The notes under the pieces were generated by a model. That model was not told where the DNA came from. It did not search any database and saw only the letters and a program-made list of their open reading frames with translations. Position numbers and translations under genes: made by a program. A DNA stretch of 40,347 nt, taken from NCBI GenBank assembly GCA_900543275.1, contig UQQL01000010.1, positions 1 to 40,347 of the forward strand, written 5' to 3'. Every line of letters starts with the position of its first letter. Position 1 is the stretch's first letter. Source of the stretch: an uncultured Collinsella sp. (GTDB taxonomy: Bacteria > Actinomycetota > Coriobacteriia > Coriobacteriales > Coriobacteriaceae). Below are positions 1 to 7,701 of the stretch, one piece after another.

Positions 1-13
1 GTATAAGAGACAG
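1..13 (+). other. Tn5/Nextera mosaic-end adapter remnant at contig end
   Basis: The first 13 bases, GTATAAGAGACAG, are identical to the inner 13 bases of the 19-bp Tn5 mosaic end used in tagmentation libraries. A match this exact at base 1 is best explained as untrimmed adapter, not genome. It marks the left edge of an assembled contig, so nothing should be inferred about the real left neighbour. Confidence 0.85.
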
Positions 14-409
14 CGGCATGACCAGAAGGTCTATGCCGTCCTCTTTTCATGCCAATTTGTTCGCACTGGTGCCCGCTCGCTGCCCGTCCTCTACCTGCGG
101 CGTTGCCATGGTAGTCATTGAGGCGGCACTTGGGGACGTTCCTTTTCTGCCGGCAGTTGGGGACACTCCTTGTATCAACGCCGTATCAAATGCTCGGGAA
201 AATGCGACCCGGTTTTTTGGCCGAATTCCGGGTCGCGGTTTCCGGATGGGGCGGGTTGCGGAAACCGCGACCCGGAATATTGCTCTGAAACGGGATACGG
301 TTTCCCCGACGCGCCTCAAACGGAAAGTGCATCCCATTTCGGAGCTCCAAAACGGGATGCACTTTCCGCGTGGAAGAATTGTCGCAGCTGCGTTAAGCGG
401 TGTCGCTCG
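14..409. other. non-coding contig-end region with repeats
   Basis: I see no convincing gene here; the reading frames crossing it have no ribosome binding site or recognisable protein. Positions 111-170 hold two copies of a TTGGGGAC(G/A)YTCCTT word, at about 130 and 160. The stretch from 111 (GTAGTCATTG, an 11-bp interruption, then GGGGACGTT) reads like an interrupted version of one arm of the palindrome at 36054-36105. Positions 197-367 hold an alternating 14-mer array, described separately. The downstream end meets the stop of the HAD gene at 410. Confidence 0.6.
197..367. repeat. alternating inverted 14-mer array, locus 1 (6 units)
   Basis: Six copies of a degenerate 14-mer (plus form GGGAYRCRSTTTCC; minus form GGAAASYGYRTCCC, with an A/T variation near the CCC/GGG end) lie at 197-210 (-), 230-243 (+), 260-273 (-), 292-305 (+), 322-335 (-) and 354-367 (+). 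Orientation alternates without exception. Start-to-start distances are 33, 30, 32, 30 and 32 bp. Units 2/3 and units 5/6 are perfect reverse complements of each other, so hairpins with 14-bp stems are possible. Related arrays are at 15159-15266 and 39734-39932. No open reading frame or known family explains it. Confidence 0.8.
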
Positions 410-1078
410 CTACTCGCCCAAGATTAGCTCGGCGAGTTCGTCCTGCGTATCTACCACGTAGTCGGCGCCGGCGGCTTCCAGCTCTGCGCGGCCGCGGAAG
501 CCCCAGCTGACGCCCGCGCTCTTAAGGCCGGCGTTGTGGCCGGTCAGAACATCGACATTCGAATCGCCCACATAGAGCGTGGTTGCCGGATCGGCGCCCA
601 GCTCTTTCATCACATGCAACGTGACGGGTGCCTCGGGCTTGGGCGGAAATGCGCCCACACGGCCCTGTACCAGCGCAAAGCGATCGGGGCCAAAGTATTT
701 CTCGATAAGCGGGGCTGCCGAAATATGATCCTTGTTGGTGAGCACGGCAAGCTGAACGCCCGCTGTGCGCAGACGGTCGAGCATCTCAATCGTGCCGGCG
801 TAGGGTGAGGTGTGGTCCTCCTTGTGCTCGCCGTAATAGGCCCTAAACTCGGCAAGCGTCTGCTCAAACATACGGCCGTCGCCCGCGTACTCGGCGGGCA
901 TAAAGCGCTCGACCAGCTTGAGCATGCCGTTTCCCACCTTGTAGCGGTACTCGTCTACGGCAAACGTGGGCCAGCCGTGCATCTCGCAGGTATGGTTGCT
1001 GGCGGCCGCCAGGTCCTCGAGCGTGTTGAGGATGGTGCCGTCCAGATCAAAGATCACATGGGAAAAAGCTGCTGCCAT
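410..1078 (-). CDS. HAD-superfamily phosphatase, phosphoglycolate phosphatase-like
   Basis: This 222-residue protein carries the HAD signature near its N-terminus: FDLDGTILNT supplies the nucleophile Asp and the general acid Asp. An LTNKD segment (motif II) and a late GDSNVDVLTG segment (motif IV, Mg binding) follow, with an alpha-helical cap between motifs I and II as in the Gph/PGP group. It probably dephosphorylates a small phosphorylated metabolite; 2-phosphoglycolate is the usual guess for this group, but the substrate cannot be read from sequence. I start at the ATG at 1078 because AGGAG lies five bases upstream and the protein then begins just before the catalytic motif; a longer frame reaches 1141. 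It lies 105 bp downstream of hypE on the same strand and may be read through from the hyp operon. No link to hydrogenase maturation is known for such enzymes. Confidence 0.85.
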   Translation of the reverse strand: MAAAFSHVIFDLDGTILNTLEDLAAASNHTCEMHGWPTFAVDEYRYKVGNGMLKLVERFMPAEYAGDGRMFEQTLAEFRAYYGEHKEDHTSPYAGTIEMLDRLRTAGVQLAVLTNKDHISAAPLIEKYFGPDRFALVQGRVGAFPPKPEAPVTLHVMKELGADPATTLYVGDSNVDVLTGHNAGLKSAGVSWGFRGRAELEAAGADYVVDTQDELAELILGE

Positions 1079-1183
1079 GGGTGCTCCTGCCGCTTGAGTT
1101 GTAAAACGCACCCCATGATACTGGGCATGCGTGCCGGGCATGTTTGGAATCTGAATATCTTTAATAGCCCTGAGCCTTTGTCG

Positions 1184-2218
1184 TTAGCAAATCCTCGGCA
1201 GTTGTTCTCCCACAAGCATGTCGAGGATACGGGTCGAGCCCCAGCCGGTGCGTACGCGCACGGCGGGACGGGCGCCCTCGGCAAGTGGCAGCACGCGACC
1301 GATGATGGCGGCGTTCTCGCCGTAGCGGGCGGCGCGCATGGCTGCCAGCGCGGCATCGGCTTGCTCGGCCGGCACCACGGCAACCATCTTGCCCTCGTTT
1401 GCCACCTGCAGCACATCGTAGCCGAGCATCTCACATGCCGCTTGCACGTCGGGGCGCACGGGCACGGCATCCTCGTCGATCTCCATGGCAACGCCGCTGG
1501 CCTGGGCAAACTCGTTGAGCGTGGATGCCAGGCCGCCGCGCGTGGGGTCGCGGAAGCAGCGGGTGTCGGGGGCGGCGGCGAGCACGTCGGCAATCAGATG
1601 ATTGAGCGGCGCAGCGTCGCTTTCGATGTTGCTCGAAAACGCCAAGCCCTCGCGCTGGCTCATGATGGCGATGCCGTGGTCGCCTAGCGTACCCGACACC
1701 AGGATGACATCGCCGGGCCGACAGTTTGCGCCGCTGAGTGCCACGCCCGTGGGCACCTCGCCCACGCCGGCGGTATTGATATAGACGCCGTCGGCCCCGC
1801 CGCGCTCGACCACCTTGGTGTCGCCGGTGATAATCTTCACGCCTGCCTCATGTGCCGTTTCGGCCATGGTCTGCACAATCTGGCGCAGCTTGTCCATGGG
1901 ATAGCCCTCTTCGAGGATAAAGCCGCATGAGAGGTAGCGCACGTTAGCGCCCGAGGTCGCGACGTCGTTGACGGTTCCGCACACGGCGAGTCGGCCGATA
2001 TTGCCGCCGGGGAAGAACTGCGGCGAGACTACAAAGCTGTCGGTCGACATGGCGATGCGCCCGCTCGCGGGCAGCGCAGCGACGCCGGCATCGTTGCCCT
2101 CGAGCAGTTCGGGCGACCCAAAGGCATCCAAAAAGACCTCATCGATGATGCGTTTCATCATCTGGCCGCCAGAGCCGTGGCCCAACAGGACAGTGCTATC
2201 GGTGGCATTACGGGACAT
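1184..2218 (-). CDS. hypE: hydrogenase maturation protein HypE (carbamoyl dehydratase)
   Basis: HypE takes the carbamoyl group from HypF onto its C-terminal cysteine and dehydrates it with ATP to a thiocyanate, the source of the two CN ligands of the NiFe centre. The 344-residue protein has the expected glycine-rich N-terminal loop (LLGHGSGGQMM), the PurM/ThiL-type ATP-binding fold with DxxVV and GDTKVVERG segments, and ends in the invariant PRIC, whose last residue is the thiocyanate-carrying cysteine. Length is typical. The ATG at 2218 has GGAG eight bases upstream. It follows hypD by about 48 bp on the same strand. No key residue appears to be missing. Confidence 0.97.
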   Translation of the reverse strand: MSRNATDSTVLLGHGSGGQMMKRIIDEVFLDAFGSPELLEGNDAGVAALPASGRIAMSTDSFVVSPQFFPGGNIGRLAVCGTVNDVATSGANVRYLSCGFILEEGYPMDKLRQIVQTMAETAHEAGVKIITGDTKVVERGGADGVYINTAGVGEVPTGVALSGANCRPGDVILVSGTLGDHGIAIMSQREGLAFSSNIESDAAPLNHLIADVLAAAPDTRCFRDPTRGGLASTLNEFAQASGVAMEIDEDAVPVRPDVQAACEMLGYDVLQVANEGKMVAVVPAEQADAALAAMRAARYGENAAIIGRVLPLAEGARPAVRVRTGWGSTRILDMLVGEQLPRIC

Positions 2219-2266
2219 ATCGAAAACTCCAATCGAGGGTGGTGCCGGTGTGCGGGTGCGTCTGGG

Positions 2267-3379
2267 CTAGTCGCGGTAGCGGTAGTACGCCGCGCAGCTA
2301 CCTTCGGAGCTCACCATGCACGGGCCGACGGGATGTTCGGGCGTGCAAGCGCGGCCAAACAGAGGACAGTCGCTCGGCGTGATGGCTCCGCGCAGCACGT
2401 CGCCGCAGCGGCACCCGCGTGGTTCGACCGTCGGTTCAATGGGTACGTCAAAGCGGGCGCCGGCATCAAAGCGCGCGAATTCGGGCCGGATGGAAAGACC
2501 CGAGTTGGCAATCGGTCCCAGTCCGCGCCACGTGGTGTCGCACGGCTCAAATACCCGCTCGACCAGCTGGCGCGCTACGGGGTTGCCGTCAGCGTTGACG
2601 CCACGGCGGTAGGCGTTGTCGATTGCGGGCTGCCCCTCAACAACCATCTGGACCAGCATGCAGATGCCCTGCAGAATATCGACCGGCTCAAATCCGGTGA
2701 CCACACCCGGGGTCTCGAACTCATCGACCAAAAACCCAAAGGGTGCCAGGCCCGTGATGGTAGCGACGTGTCCCGGAAGGATAAAGCCGTCGATAGTGGT
2801 CTCGGGATCGTTGGCGATGGCGCGCAGCGCCGGCGGCGTGGTCTTGTGAGCACAGTAGACCGAGAAGTTCTGGAGCCCGCGCGCGTCGGACTCCAGGATA
2901 GCGGCGGCAATGGTGGGCGTTGTGGTCTCAAAGCCGACGCCCATAAAGATGACCGGGCGATCGGGGTTGTGTTCGGCGATATCGAGTGCATCGAGCGGGG
3001 AGTACACAATGCGAATATCGCGCCCCGCCGCCTTTTGCGCGGCGAGCGAGGTAGACGACCCGGGCACGCGCATCATGTCGCCAAAGGTGGTGATGATGGC
3101 GCCGTCCATCTTGGCGAGCGCGATTGCATGGTCGGTATCGCGGTTGGCGGTAACACAGACGGGGCAACCCGGACCGCTCAGCAGTTTGAGCCCGGCAGGC
3201 ATAATGGAGCGAAAGCCATAGCGCCCGATGCTCACGGTATGCGTGCCGCAGACTTCCATAAGGTTGATGCTGCGGCTGCCGACAAGCTCATGAATACGAT
3301 CGATGAGCTCGCGAGCCAGCCCGGGGTCGCGAAATGCCGAGAAGTCGATACCGGAGCGCGCCGGCTGTCCGGCCGCCAC
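2267..3379 (-). CDS. hypD: hydrogenase maturation protein HypD (Fe-S scaffold)
   Basis: HypD carries a [4Fe-4S] cluster and, with HypC, holds the iron atom while CN and CO ligands are attached. The 370-residue protein shows the family motifs in order: MEVCGTHTVSIGR with the catalytic Cys, SGPGCPVCVT with the CxxC pair, GFETTTPT in the middle, and a cysteine-rich C-terminus (CRCGDVL, then DCPLFGRAC and PCMVSSEGSC) that ligates the cluster. It starts with GTG at 3379, overlapping the hypC TAG by one base (TAGTG), so translation is probably coupled to hypC. That coupling suits two proteins that act as a complex. hypE follows downstream. Confidence 0.97.
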   Translation of the reverse strand: MAAGQPARSGIDFSAFRDPGLARELIDRIHELVGSRSINLMEVCGTHTVSIGRYGFRSIMPAGLKLLSGPGCPVCVTANRDTDHAIALAKMDGAIITTFGDMMRVPGSSTSLAAQKAAGRDIRIVYSPLDALDIAEHNPDRPVIFMGVGFETTTPTIAAAILESDARGLQNFSVYCAHKTTPPALRAIANDPETTIDGFILPGHVATITGLAPFGFLVDEFETPGVVTGFEPVDILQGICMLVQMVVEGQPAIDNAYRRGVNADGNPVARQLVERVFEPCDTTWRGLGPIANSGLSIRPEFARFDAGARFDVPIEPTVEPRGCRCGDVLRGAITPSDCPLFGRACTPEHPVGPCMVSSEGSCAAYYRYRD

Positions 3380-3639
3380 TAGTATGCCTCGGCCGGATTG
3401 CTGGCCAGTTGGTCTTCTTCGACCAGTTCGGTCATGGCATTAACGAGCTCGAGCGTTTCTTGCGCTTCCTGCTCGTCGACGATCTGAATGCCAAAGCCGG
3501 CGTGCACGAGAATATAGTCGCCTACCTGTGCCGTCGGCACGAGGCGCAGCGAAACGGGGCGCTCGATGCCCATCATGTCGACGGTCGCCTTAAGGTCGTC
3601 GTCGCGTTTGACCACTTTACCGGGAACGGCAAGGCACAT
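3379..3639 (-). CDS. hypC: hydrogenase maturation chaperone HypC/HybG
   Basis: This 86-residue protein begins MCLAVPGKV, the invariant HypC start. Cys2, exposed after Met removal, binds iron in the HypC-HypD complex and then the hydrogenase large-subunit precursor. A conserved His lies in the VGDYILVHAGFGIQ segment typical of the small beta-barrel fold. The C-terminal tail (EEAQETLELV and beyond) is helical, as in the family. AAGGGGAAC lies just upstream of the ATG. The stop codon overlaps the GTG of hypD. A 131-bp gap separates it from hypF, so a secondary promoter before hypC is possible though none is obvious. Confidence 0.97.
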   Translation of the reverse strand: MCLAVPGKVVKRDDDLKATVDMMGIERPVSLRLVPTAQVGDYILVHAGFGIQIVDEQEAQETLELVNAMTELVEEDQLASNPAEAY

Positions 3640-3770
3640 AATGTTCCCCTTTTATACGTTTTGCGCTGGATAGGCGCCTAATTACCCATCAGTTGATGGT
3701 AGCGCTCGCGGGAGTCACGAGCAAACGCGTTACACCTGTGAGACGGCGGCGCGCAGGCTGGCAAAACAGC

Positions 3771-6218
3771 CTATCGCGATGCTGTCTGCGCGAGGCGAGC
3801 GCGAGCGATGGCGGCCTGACCGTAGGCGATGCAGCCGTCGTTGACGGGCACGGCGTGGGAGACCAAGACGGCAAGACTGGCGTCTTTGAGTTCGTGGGTA
3901 AGGAGCCGAAGCAAAAGTCGGTTCATGAACACGCCGCCCGAGAGCGCGACGGTGTCGAGGTCTTCACGGACGCAGATCTCGCTTGCGATGCGGGCCGACG
4001 CGCGTGCGATGGTGACATGGAAGTCGAGCGCGAGCTTGCCGGCGGGCACGCCGGTCCTGATTCCCTCCAAAAGCGCCTCAAAAAGCGGTCTGGAGTTCAG
4101 AACATGGAAGTCGTCCGGACGGGATGATTCGGTTACGGAAAAGCTGGCCATATTGCCGGTGGGGCAGGCACTTTCACTGCTGAACGCGCGCCAGGCGGCG
4201 GCTTCGAGTTCTATGGCAGGCTCGCCCTCGTAGGTTGCCTTGTCGCAGATGCCCAGAATTGCTGCCGCGGCATCAAAGAGACGCCCCATGCTGCTGGTGC
4301 GCGGGCTGTTGATGCCGTGCTCGATCATGGTGGCTGTCACGCAGCGTGTTTGCTCGTCGAGGGTGCCCAATAGCCCCGCGGCACCCGGATGCTCGAGCAG
4401 GCCGAGCTCGCTCAGCAGGGCAAAGGCATTGCGCCGGGCATCGCGCACGGATGCGGCACCGCCTGGCAGCGCCCAGGTGCGCAGGTGCGCGGCGCGTTCA
4501 AAATCGGCAAGGCCGGCGATAAGAAATTCACCGCCCCATATGGTGCCGTCGGTGCCGGCACCCGTACCATCGAAGGCAATACCGAGGACGCGTGCATCAG
4601 GCGCAAGCCGGCCAGCGACAATCGCCTCTGCCATTACGCTCGCGATGTGCGCATGATGATGCTGGATTTCGATAAGCGGCAGACTGTGCTCCCGTGCCCG
4701 CTCACGCGCCCACTGGCTCGATAGATAGTTGGGATGCATGTCGCATGCCAGGGCGGCAGGCGTCAGGTCAAAGAGGTTTTCTAGACGTGCGCGGGCGGCG
4801 CTCCAGGCATCGAAGGTCGCGCCGTTTTCGACATCGCCGATATGCTGCGACACAAAACAGGCTGTCTCGCCGTTCGCATCCTCGCGTGTGAATGCGATCG
4901 TTGCCTTTTGCTGTGGGCCGCAGGCGAGCACGCAGGGTGCAGTGCCGTCGAGCGCCGGCAGCGACAACGGCTGCGGCGCATATCCGCGTGCGCGACGCAC
5001 AGGCATGACGGTGCCGTCGACCACACGCACCACGGAGTCGTCGTAGCGTGAGAGAATCGCACGGTCGTTGCCAAGTAGCGCGTCGGCGATGCCGGCGGCA
5101 ACAAGATGCTCCCATGCAAGGGCATCGTCGGTCTCGATAGGTTCCTCGCTCAGGTTTCCGCTGGTCATGACCAGCGCGTGCATGCCATGCGACGCGGCAG
5201 CTGCAAGCAGCAGATGCTGAAGCGGTGTATAGGGGAGCATGACGCCAAGCTCGGGTAGATCGTGCGCGACGGATGGCGCGAGTGTAAGGCCGTCGGGGGA
5301 ATCTCCTTCGCCAACAGCACGGCGGCGCAGCAGCACAATGGGGCGGATGCTACCGGCCAGCAAGCCGCGCTCGGCATCATCGACATGGCACAGGCGTTCA
5401 GTATCGGCAAGGCTGCGCACCATAACGGCAAGCGGCTTGTTGCTGCGGCGCTTGCGACGGCGCAGCTCGACCACCGCCTGCTCATTGGCGGCGTTGCAGG
5501 CCAGATGGAATCCGCCCAGGCCCTTGATGGCGACGATACTGCCACAGGCCAGCAGCTCAACACAGCGGTCGATAATGGCGTCACTGGTCTCGCGCGTGGT
5601 GCCGACGGCCGGCGACGCGGCGTCTTCGCCCGCCTCGCGCCACGTAATATGTGGCCCGCAGTCAAAGCAGGCATCGGGCTGCGCATGAAAGCGCCGGTCA
5701 AGCGGGTCGCCATACTCTGCAGCGCACTCGGGGCACATAGGAAAGCAATCCATCGACGTGGCCGCTCGGTCATAAGGCAGCGACCGGATGATGGTAAAGC
5801 GCGGCCCGCAGTTGGTGCAGTTGATAAAGGGGTAGTGATAGCGACGGTCGGCGGGGTCGAACAGTTCGCGCAGGCAGTCGTCACAGGTGGCGATATCGGG
5901 GGAGATGAGCGTCGTGTGCACGGTCTGATCCTGTGACGCTACAATACGAAAGACCTGCTCATCGTCGGCATCCCAAGCGTCGGGCTCCAGGTCTGCAACA
6001 GCGACATGCTCAACGCGGGCTGCGGCCGGCGCGTGCTCCGACAGCGCGGTGACAAATTCGTCGAGCGCCTCGCTCAAAGCATGCGCCTCGATGTGTACGC
6101 CATCGCCCGCGTTGAGCACCCAGCCGCAAATGCCATGCGCCATGGCCTCGCGATACACAAACGGTCGCATGCCAACGCCCTGCACAATGCCCGTCACATG
6201 AATATGCACATGCCGCAT
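3771..6218 (-). CDS. hypF: carbamoyltransferase HypF
   Basis: HypF uses carbamoyl phosphate and ATP to make carbamoyl-adenylate and passes the carbamoyl group to HypE. The 815-residue protein has the full order: acylphosphatase domain (about 1-90, GIVQGVGMRPFVYREA), two zinc-finger blocks (about 105-185, CDDC...CTNC and CPEC...CFDC), a YrdC-like domain (about 200-390, IKGLGGFHLACNA with a KRRSNKPLA segment), and a Kae1-like carbamoyltransferase domain with the HHHAH metal site, GTDGTIWGGEF and ALSGGVFMNR. I start at ATG 6218, which puts the protein two residues before the acylphosphatase strand and has GAGGGG upstream; the frame extends nine codons further to 6245. It follows nikR by 42 bp. 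Confidence 0.97.
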   Translation of the reverse strand: MRHVHIHVTGIVQGVGMRPFVYREAMAHGICGWVLNAGDGVHIEAHALSEALDEFVTALSEHAPAAARVEHVAVADLEPDAWDADDEQVFRIVASQDQTVHTTLISPDIATCDDCLRELFDPADRRYHYPFINCTNCGPRFTIIRSLPYDRAATSMDCFPMCPECAAEYGDPLDRRFHAQPDACFDCGPHITWREAGEDAASPAVGTTRETSDAIIDRCVELLACGSIVAIKGLGGFHLACNAANEQAVVELRRRKRRSNKPLAVMVRSLADTERLCHVDDAERGLLAGSIRPIVLLRRRAVGEGDSPDGLTLAPSVAHDLPELGVMLPYTPLQHLLLAAAASHGMHALVMTSGNLSEEPIETDDALAWEHLVAAGIADALLGNDRAILSRYDDSVVRVVDGTVMPVRRARGYAPQPLSLPALDGTAPCVLACGPQQKATIAFTREDANGETACFVSQHIGDVENGATFDAWSAARARLENLFDLTPAALACDMHPNYLSSQWARERAREHSLPLIEIQHHHAHIASVMAEAIVAGRLAPDARVLGIAFDGTGAGTDGTIWGGEFLIAGLADFERAAHLRTWALPGGAASVRDARRNAFALLSELGLLEHPGAAGLLGTLDEQTRCVTATMIEHGINSPRTSSMGRLFDAAAAILGICDKATYEGEPAIELEAAAWRAFSSESACPTGNMASFSVTESSRPDDFHVLNSRPLFEALLEGIRTGVPAGKLALDFHVTIARASARIASEICVREDLDTVALSGGVFMNRLLLRLLTHELKDASLAVLVSHAVPVNDGCIAYGQAAIARARLAQTASR

Positions 6219-6260
6219 GCGACACCCCTCATCAAAACCGACCAAAAAAGGACAGGTGCG

Positions 6261-6773
6261 CTACAGTCCCAGGCTCTGCTTGGTGGCGGCGCACGTGAGC
6301 TCGCCGTGCTTAACGCCGCGCAGGCCCAGCAGGCGGTCGGCCAGCTCGTAGACGCGCTCGCCGCGACCCTTGAGCGCCAGAATCTCCAAGCAGTTGTGGT
6401 GATCCAGATGCACGTGCATGGTCGATACGATCTCGTCGGTGTAGTCGTGCTGCACTTCGTCCAGACGGCGCGTCAGATCGCCGGTATGGTGGTCGTAGAT
6501 CATGGTGAGCGACCCGATAACATGCTCATCGGGCGTGCGCATCTGCTCCTTGGCGATCGAGGCGCGAATCAGGTCGCGCACGGCCTCGGAGCGGTTGGCC
6601 ACGTCGCCGCGGCGCGCGATCTGTTCGTCGAAACGGCGCAGCAGGTCGTCCGGTGCGGTAACCGAAAAACGGACCAGCTCGGAGCCGGAGCCACTACAGT
6701 GGCAGCCCGCGTCACCGTCCGCCCCGTGCGGATGCTCGTGCTCGTACCCGCAGCAGTGCTCGTGTTCGGCCAT
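6261..6773 (-). CDS. nikR: nickel-responsive regulator NikR with His/Cys-rich N-terminal extension
   Basis: NikR is a ribbon-helix-helix repressor that binds DNA when its C-terminal ACT-like domain is loaded with nickel. Here the DNA-binding strand and helices start around residue 33 (LVRFSVTAPDDLL, then NRSEAVRDLIR). The high-affinity nickel ligands are all present as His109, His120, His122 and Cys128, with the same 11-2-6 spacing as His76, His87, His89 and Cys95 of the E. coli protein. Unlike the usual form, about 31 residues precede the first strand, with six His and four Cys (HEHCC, HEHPH, CHC), a likely extra metal-binding tail. It sits one base after the small gene at 6775-7023 and upstream of hypF, suggesting nickel-dependent control of the maturation operon. 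I found no clear GTATGA-type operator. Confidence 0.93.
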   Translation of the reverse strand: MAEHEHCCGYEHEHPHGADGDAGCHCSGSGSELVRFSVTAPDDLLRRFDEQIARRGDVANRSEAVRDLIRASIAKEQMRTPDEHVIGSLTMIYDHHTGDLTRRLDEVQHDYTDEIVSTMHVHLDHHNCLEILALKGRGERVYELADRLLGLRGVKHGELTCAATKQSLGL

Positions 6774-6774
6774 C

Positions 6775-7023
6775 TTACACCAGCTTCACGGAGCCGACGG
6801 AGTTGTGGTCGGCCTCGATGGCTTCCTCGTAGCCCTCGAGCGCGTCATGCGCCTCGTGCAACGCGGCCATGGCGGCCTCGATCTTGGCGCCGATGCGCTC
6901 CATGTCAAAATTCTCGGTCGCATGTAGCAACTGATGGCTCCATTCGTGAGCGAGCTCAATGGTGTCGTCGACCTGTTTGACGCTCATGGCAAGCTGGCTC
7001 ATGTTCATTCCAACATCATGCAT
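6775..7023 (-). CDS. small helical protein, first gene of the nikR-hyp operon
   Basis: I do not recognise this 82-residue protein. It is almost entirely predicted helix with heptad-like spacing (IELAHEWSHQLLHATENFD, then IGAKIEAAMAALHEAHDAL), acidic, and has seven His, mainly in the helices. AAGGAG lies seven bases before ATG 7023, a strong ribosome binding site. Its TAA ends one base before the nikR ATG, so the two are almost certainly co-translated. Position at the head of a nickel regulator and hydrogenase maturation operon suggests a role in metal handling or as a partner of NikR, but that is inference from context only. Confidence 0.8.
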   Translation of the reverse strand: MHDVGMNMSQLAMSVKQVDDTIELAHEWSHQLLHATENFDMERIGAKIEAAMAALHEAHDALEGYEEAIEADHNSVGSVKLV

Positions 7024-7091
7024 GGAAGATCTCCTTTTGTATGGGGCAGTTCAGTGGTTCAGATTTTACTACGCCCGCTCTGTGCGCATCT

Positions 7092-7133
7092 GCATAAGAA
7101 AACGGGTACGAGTCTGTGCGACCCGCACCCGTT
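7092..7133 (-). terminator. Rho-independent terminator downstream of thioredoxin
   Basis: Arms at 7101-7114 and 7120-7133 pair over 14 positions with a 5-base loop. The two non-Watson-Crick positions are G-U wobbles only when read on the minus strand. The minus-strand hairpin is followed by TTTTCTTAT. It lies 112 bp past the trx stop. Confidence 0.75.
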
Positions 7134-7244
7134 CACTGGGGGCTGTTTGTGACTACCATACTATCCGTGGTTGCACTCGGTGCATCCAGAAGTCCGGCGA
7201 GCGGTGCAAAAGCGCTCATGGACGGCGGGTAAGTAACAAGCGTA

Positions 7245-7565
7245 TTACAGATGCTTCTCCAGCAGCGCCTGCAGCCTCGCCTTGGGCAGAGCGCCAACCG
7301 AGCGGTCAATCTCTTCGCCGTTCTTAAACACAATCAGCGTGGGGATGCTCATGACGCCATACTTCATGGCCAGGTCCTGGTTGTCGTCAACGTTGCATTT
7401 GGCAACGGCAAGCTTGCCCGCCAGCTCATCGGCAACCTCGTCAACGATGGGCGAGAGCGAGCGGCAGGGCCCGCACCACGGTGCCCAAAAATCGACCAGC
7501 ACGGGCAGGCTGTCGTTAACGATGGAATCGAAGTTCTCGGGGGTAATCTGCTTAATGTCAGCCAT
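7245..7565 (-). CDS. trxA: thioredoxin
   Basis: This is a 106-residue single-domain thioredoxin that reduces protein disulfides in the cytoplasm. The active site WCGPC is at residues 30-34, preceded by the usual VLVDFWAP strand. Later landmarks include KCNVDDN, the cis-proline segment SIPTLIVFKNG and a C-terminal helix ending LLEKHL. ATG 7565 has GGAGGT immediately upstream, and the protein begins with the typical MADIKQITPENF; the frame extends upstream to 7649 but without a ribosome site. It stands alone, divergent from the unknown gene at 7702. Confidence 0.96.
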   Translation of the reverse strand: MADIKQITPENFDSIVNDSLPVLVDFWAPWCGPCRSLSPIVDEVADELAGKLAVAKCNVDDNQDLAMKYGVMSIPTLIVFKNGEEIDRSVGALPKARLQALLEKHL

Positions 7566-7667
7566 GGTGACCTCCATAATGTGACGCGGCTCAGCCGCGT
7601 AAAACTCAGTACGACCGTGCTTATACCCAGCCGCCCGCAAAGCAACCACTCGCAGGCGGCTCTTTTA

Positions 7668-7673
7668 TATAAT
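7668..7673 (+). promoter_or_regulatory. -10 element for the gene at 7702
   Basis: A perfect TATAAT lies 28 bp before the ATG at 7702 in the trx/unknown divergent gap. The -35 region at the right spacing (around 7645-7650, ACCACT-like) is poor, so this may depend on an activator or be an extended -10 promoter. Confidence 0.5.
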
Positions 7674-7701
7674 GGTTGGCACGCAAACGATTGGAGAGCG
7701 C

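Noticed and set aside
197..367. CRISPR array
   Set aside because: The repeats are 14 bp, degenerate and alternate in orientation, spacers are only 16-19 bp, and no cas gene is present.
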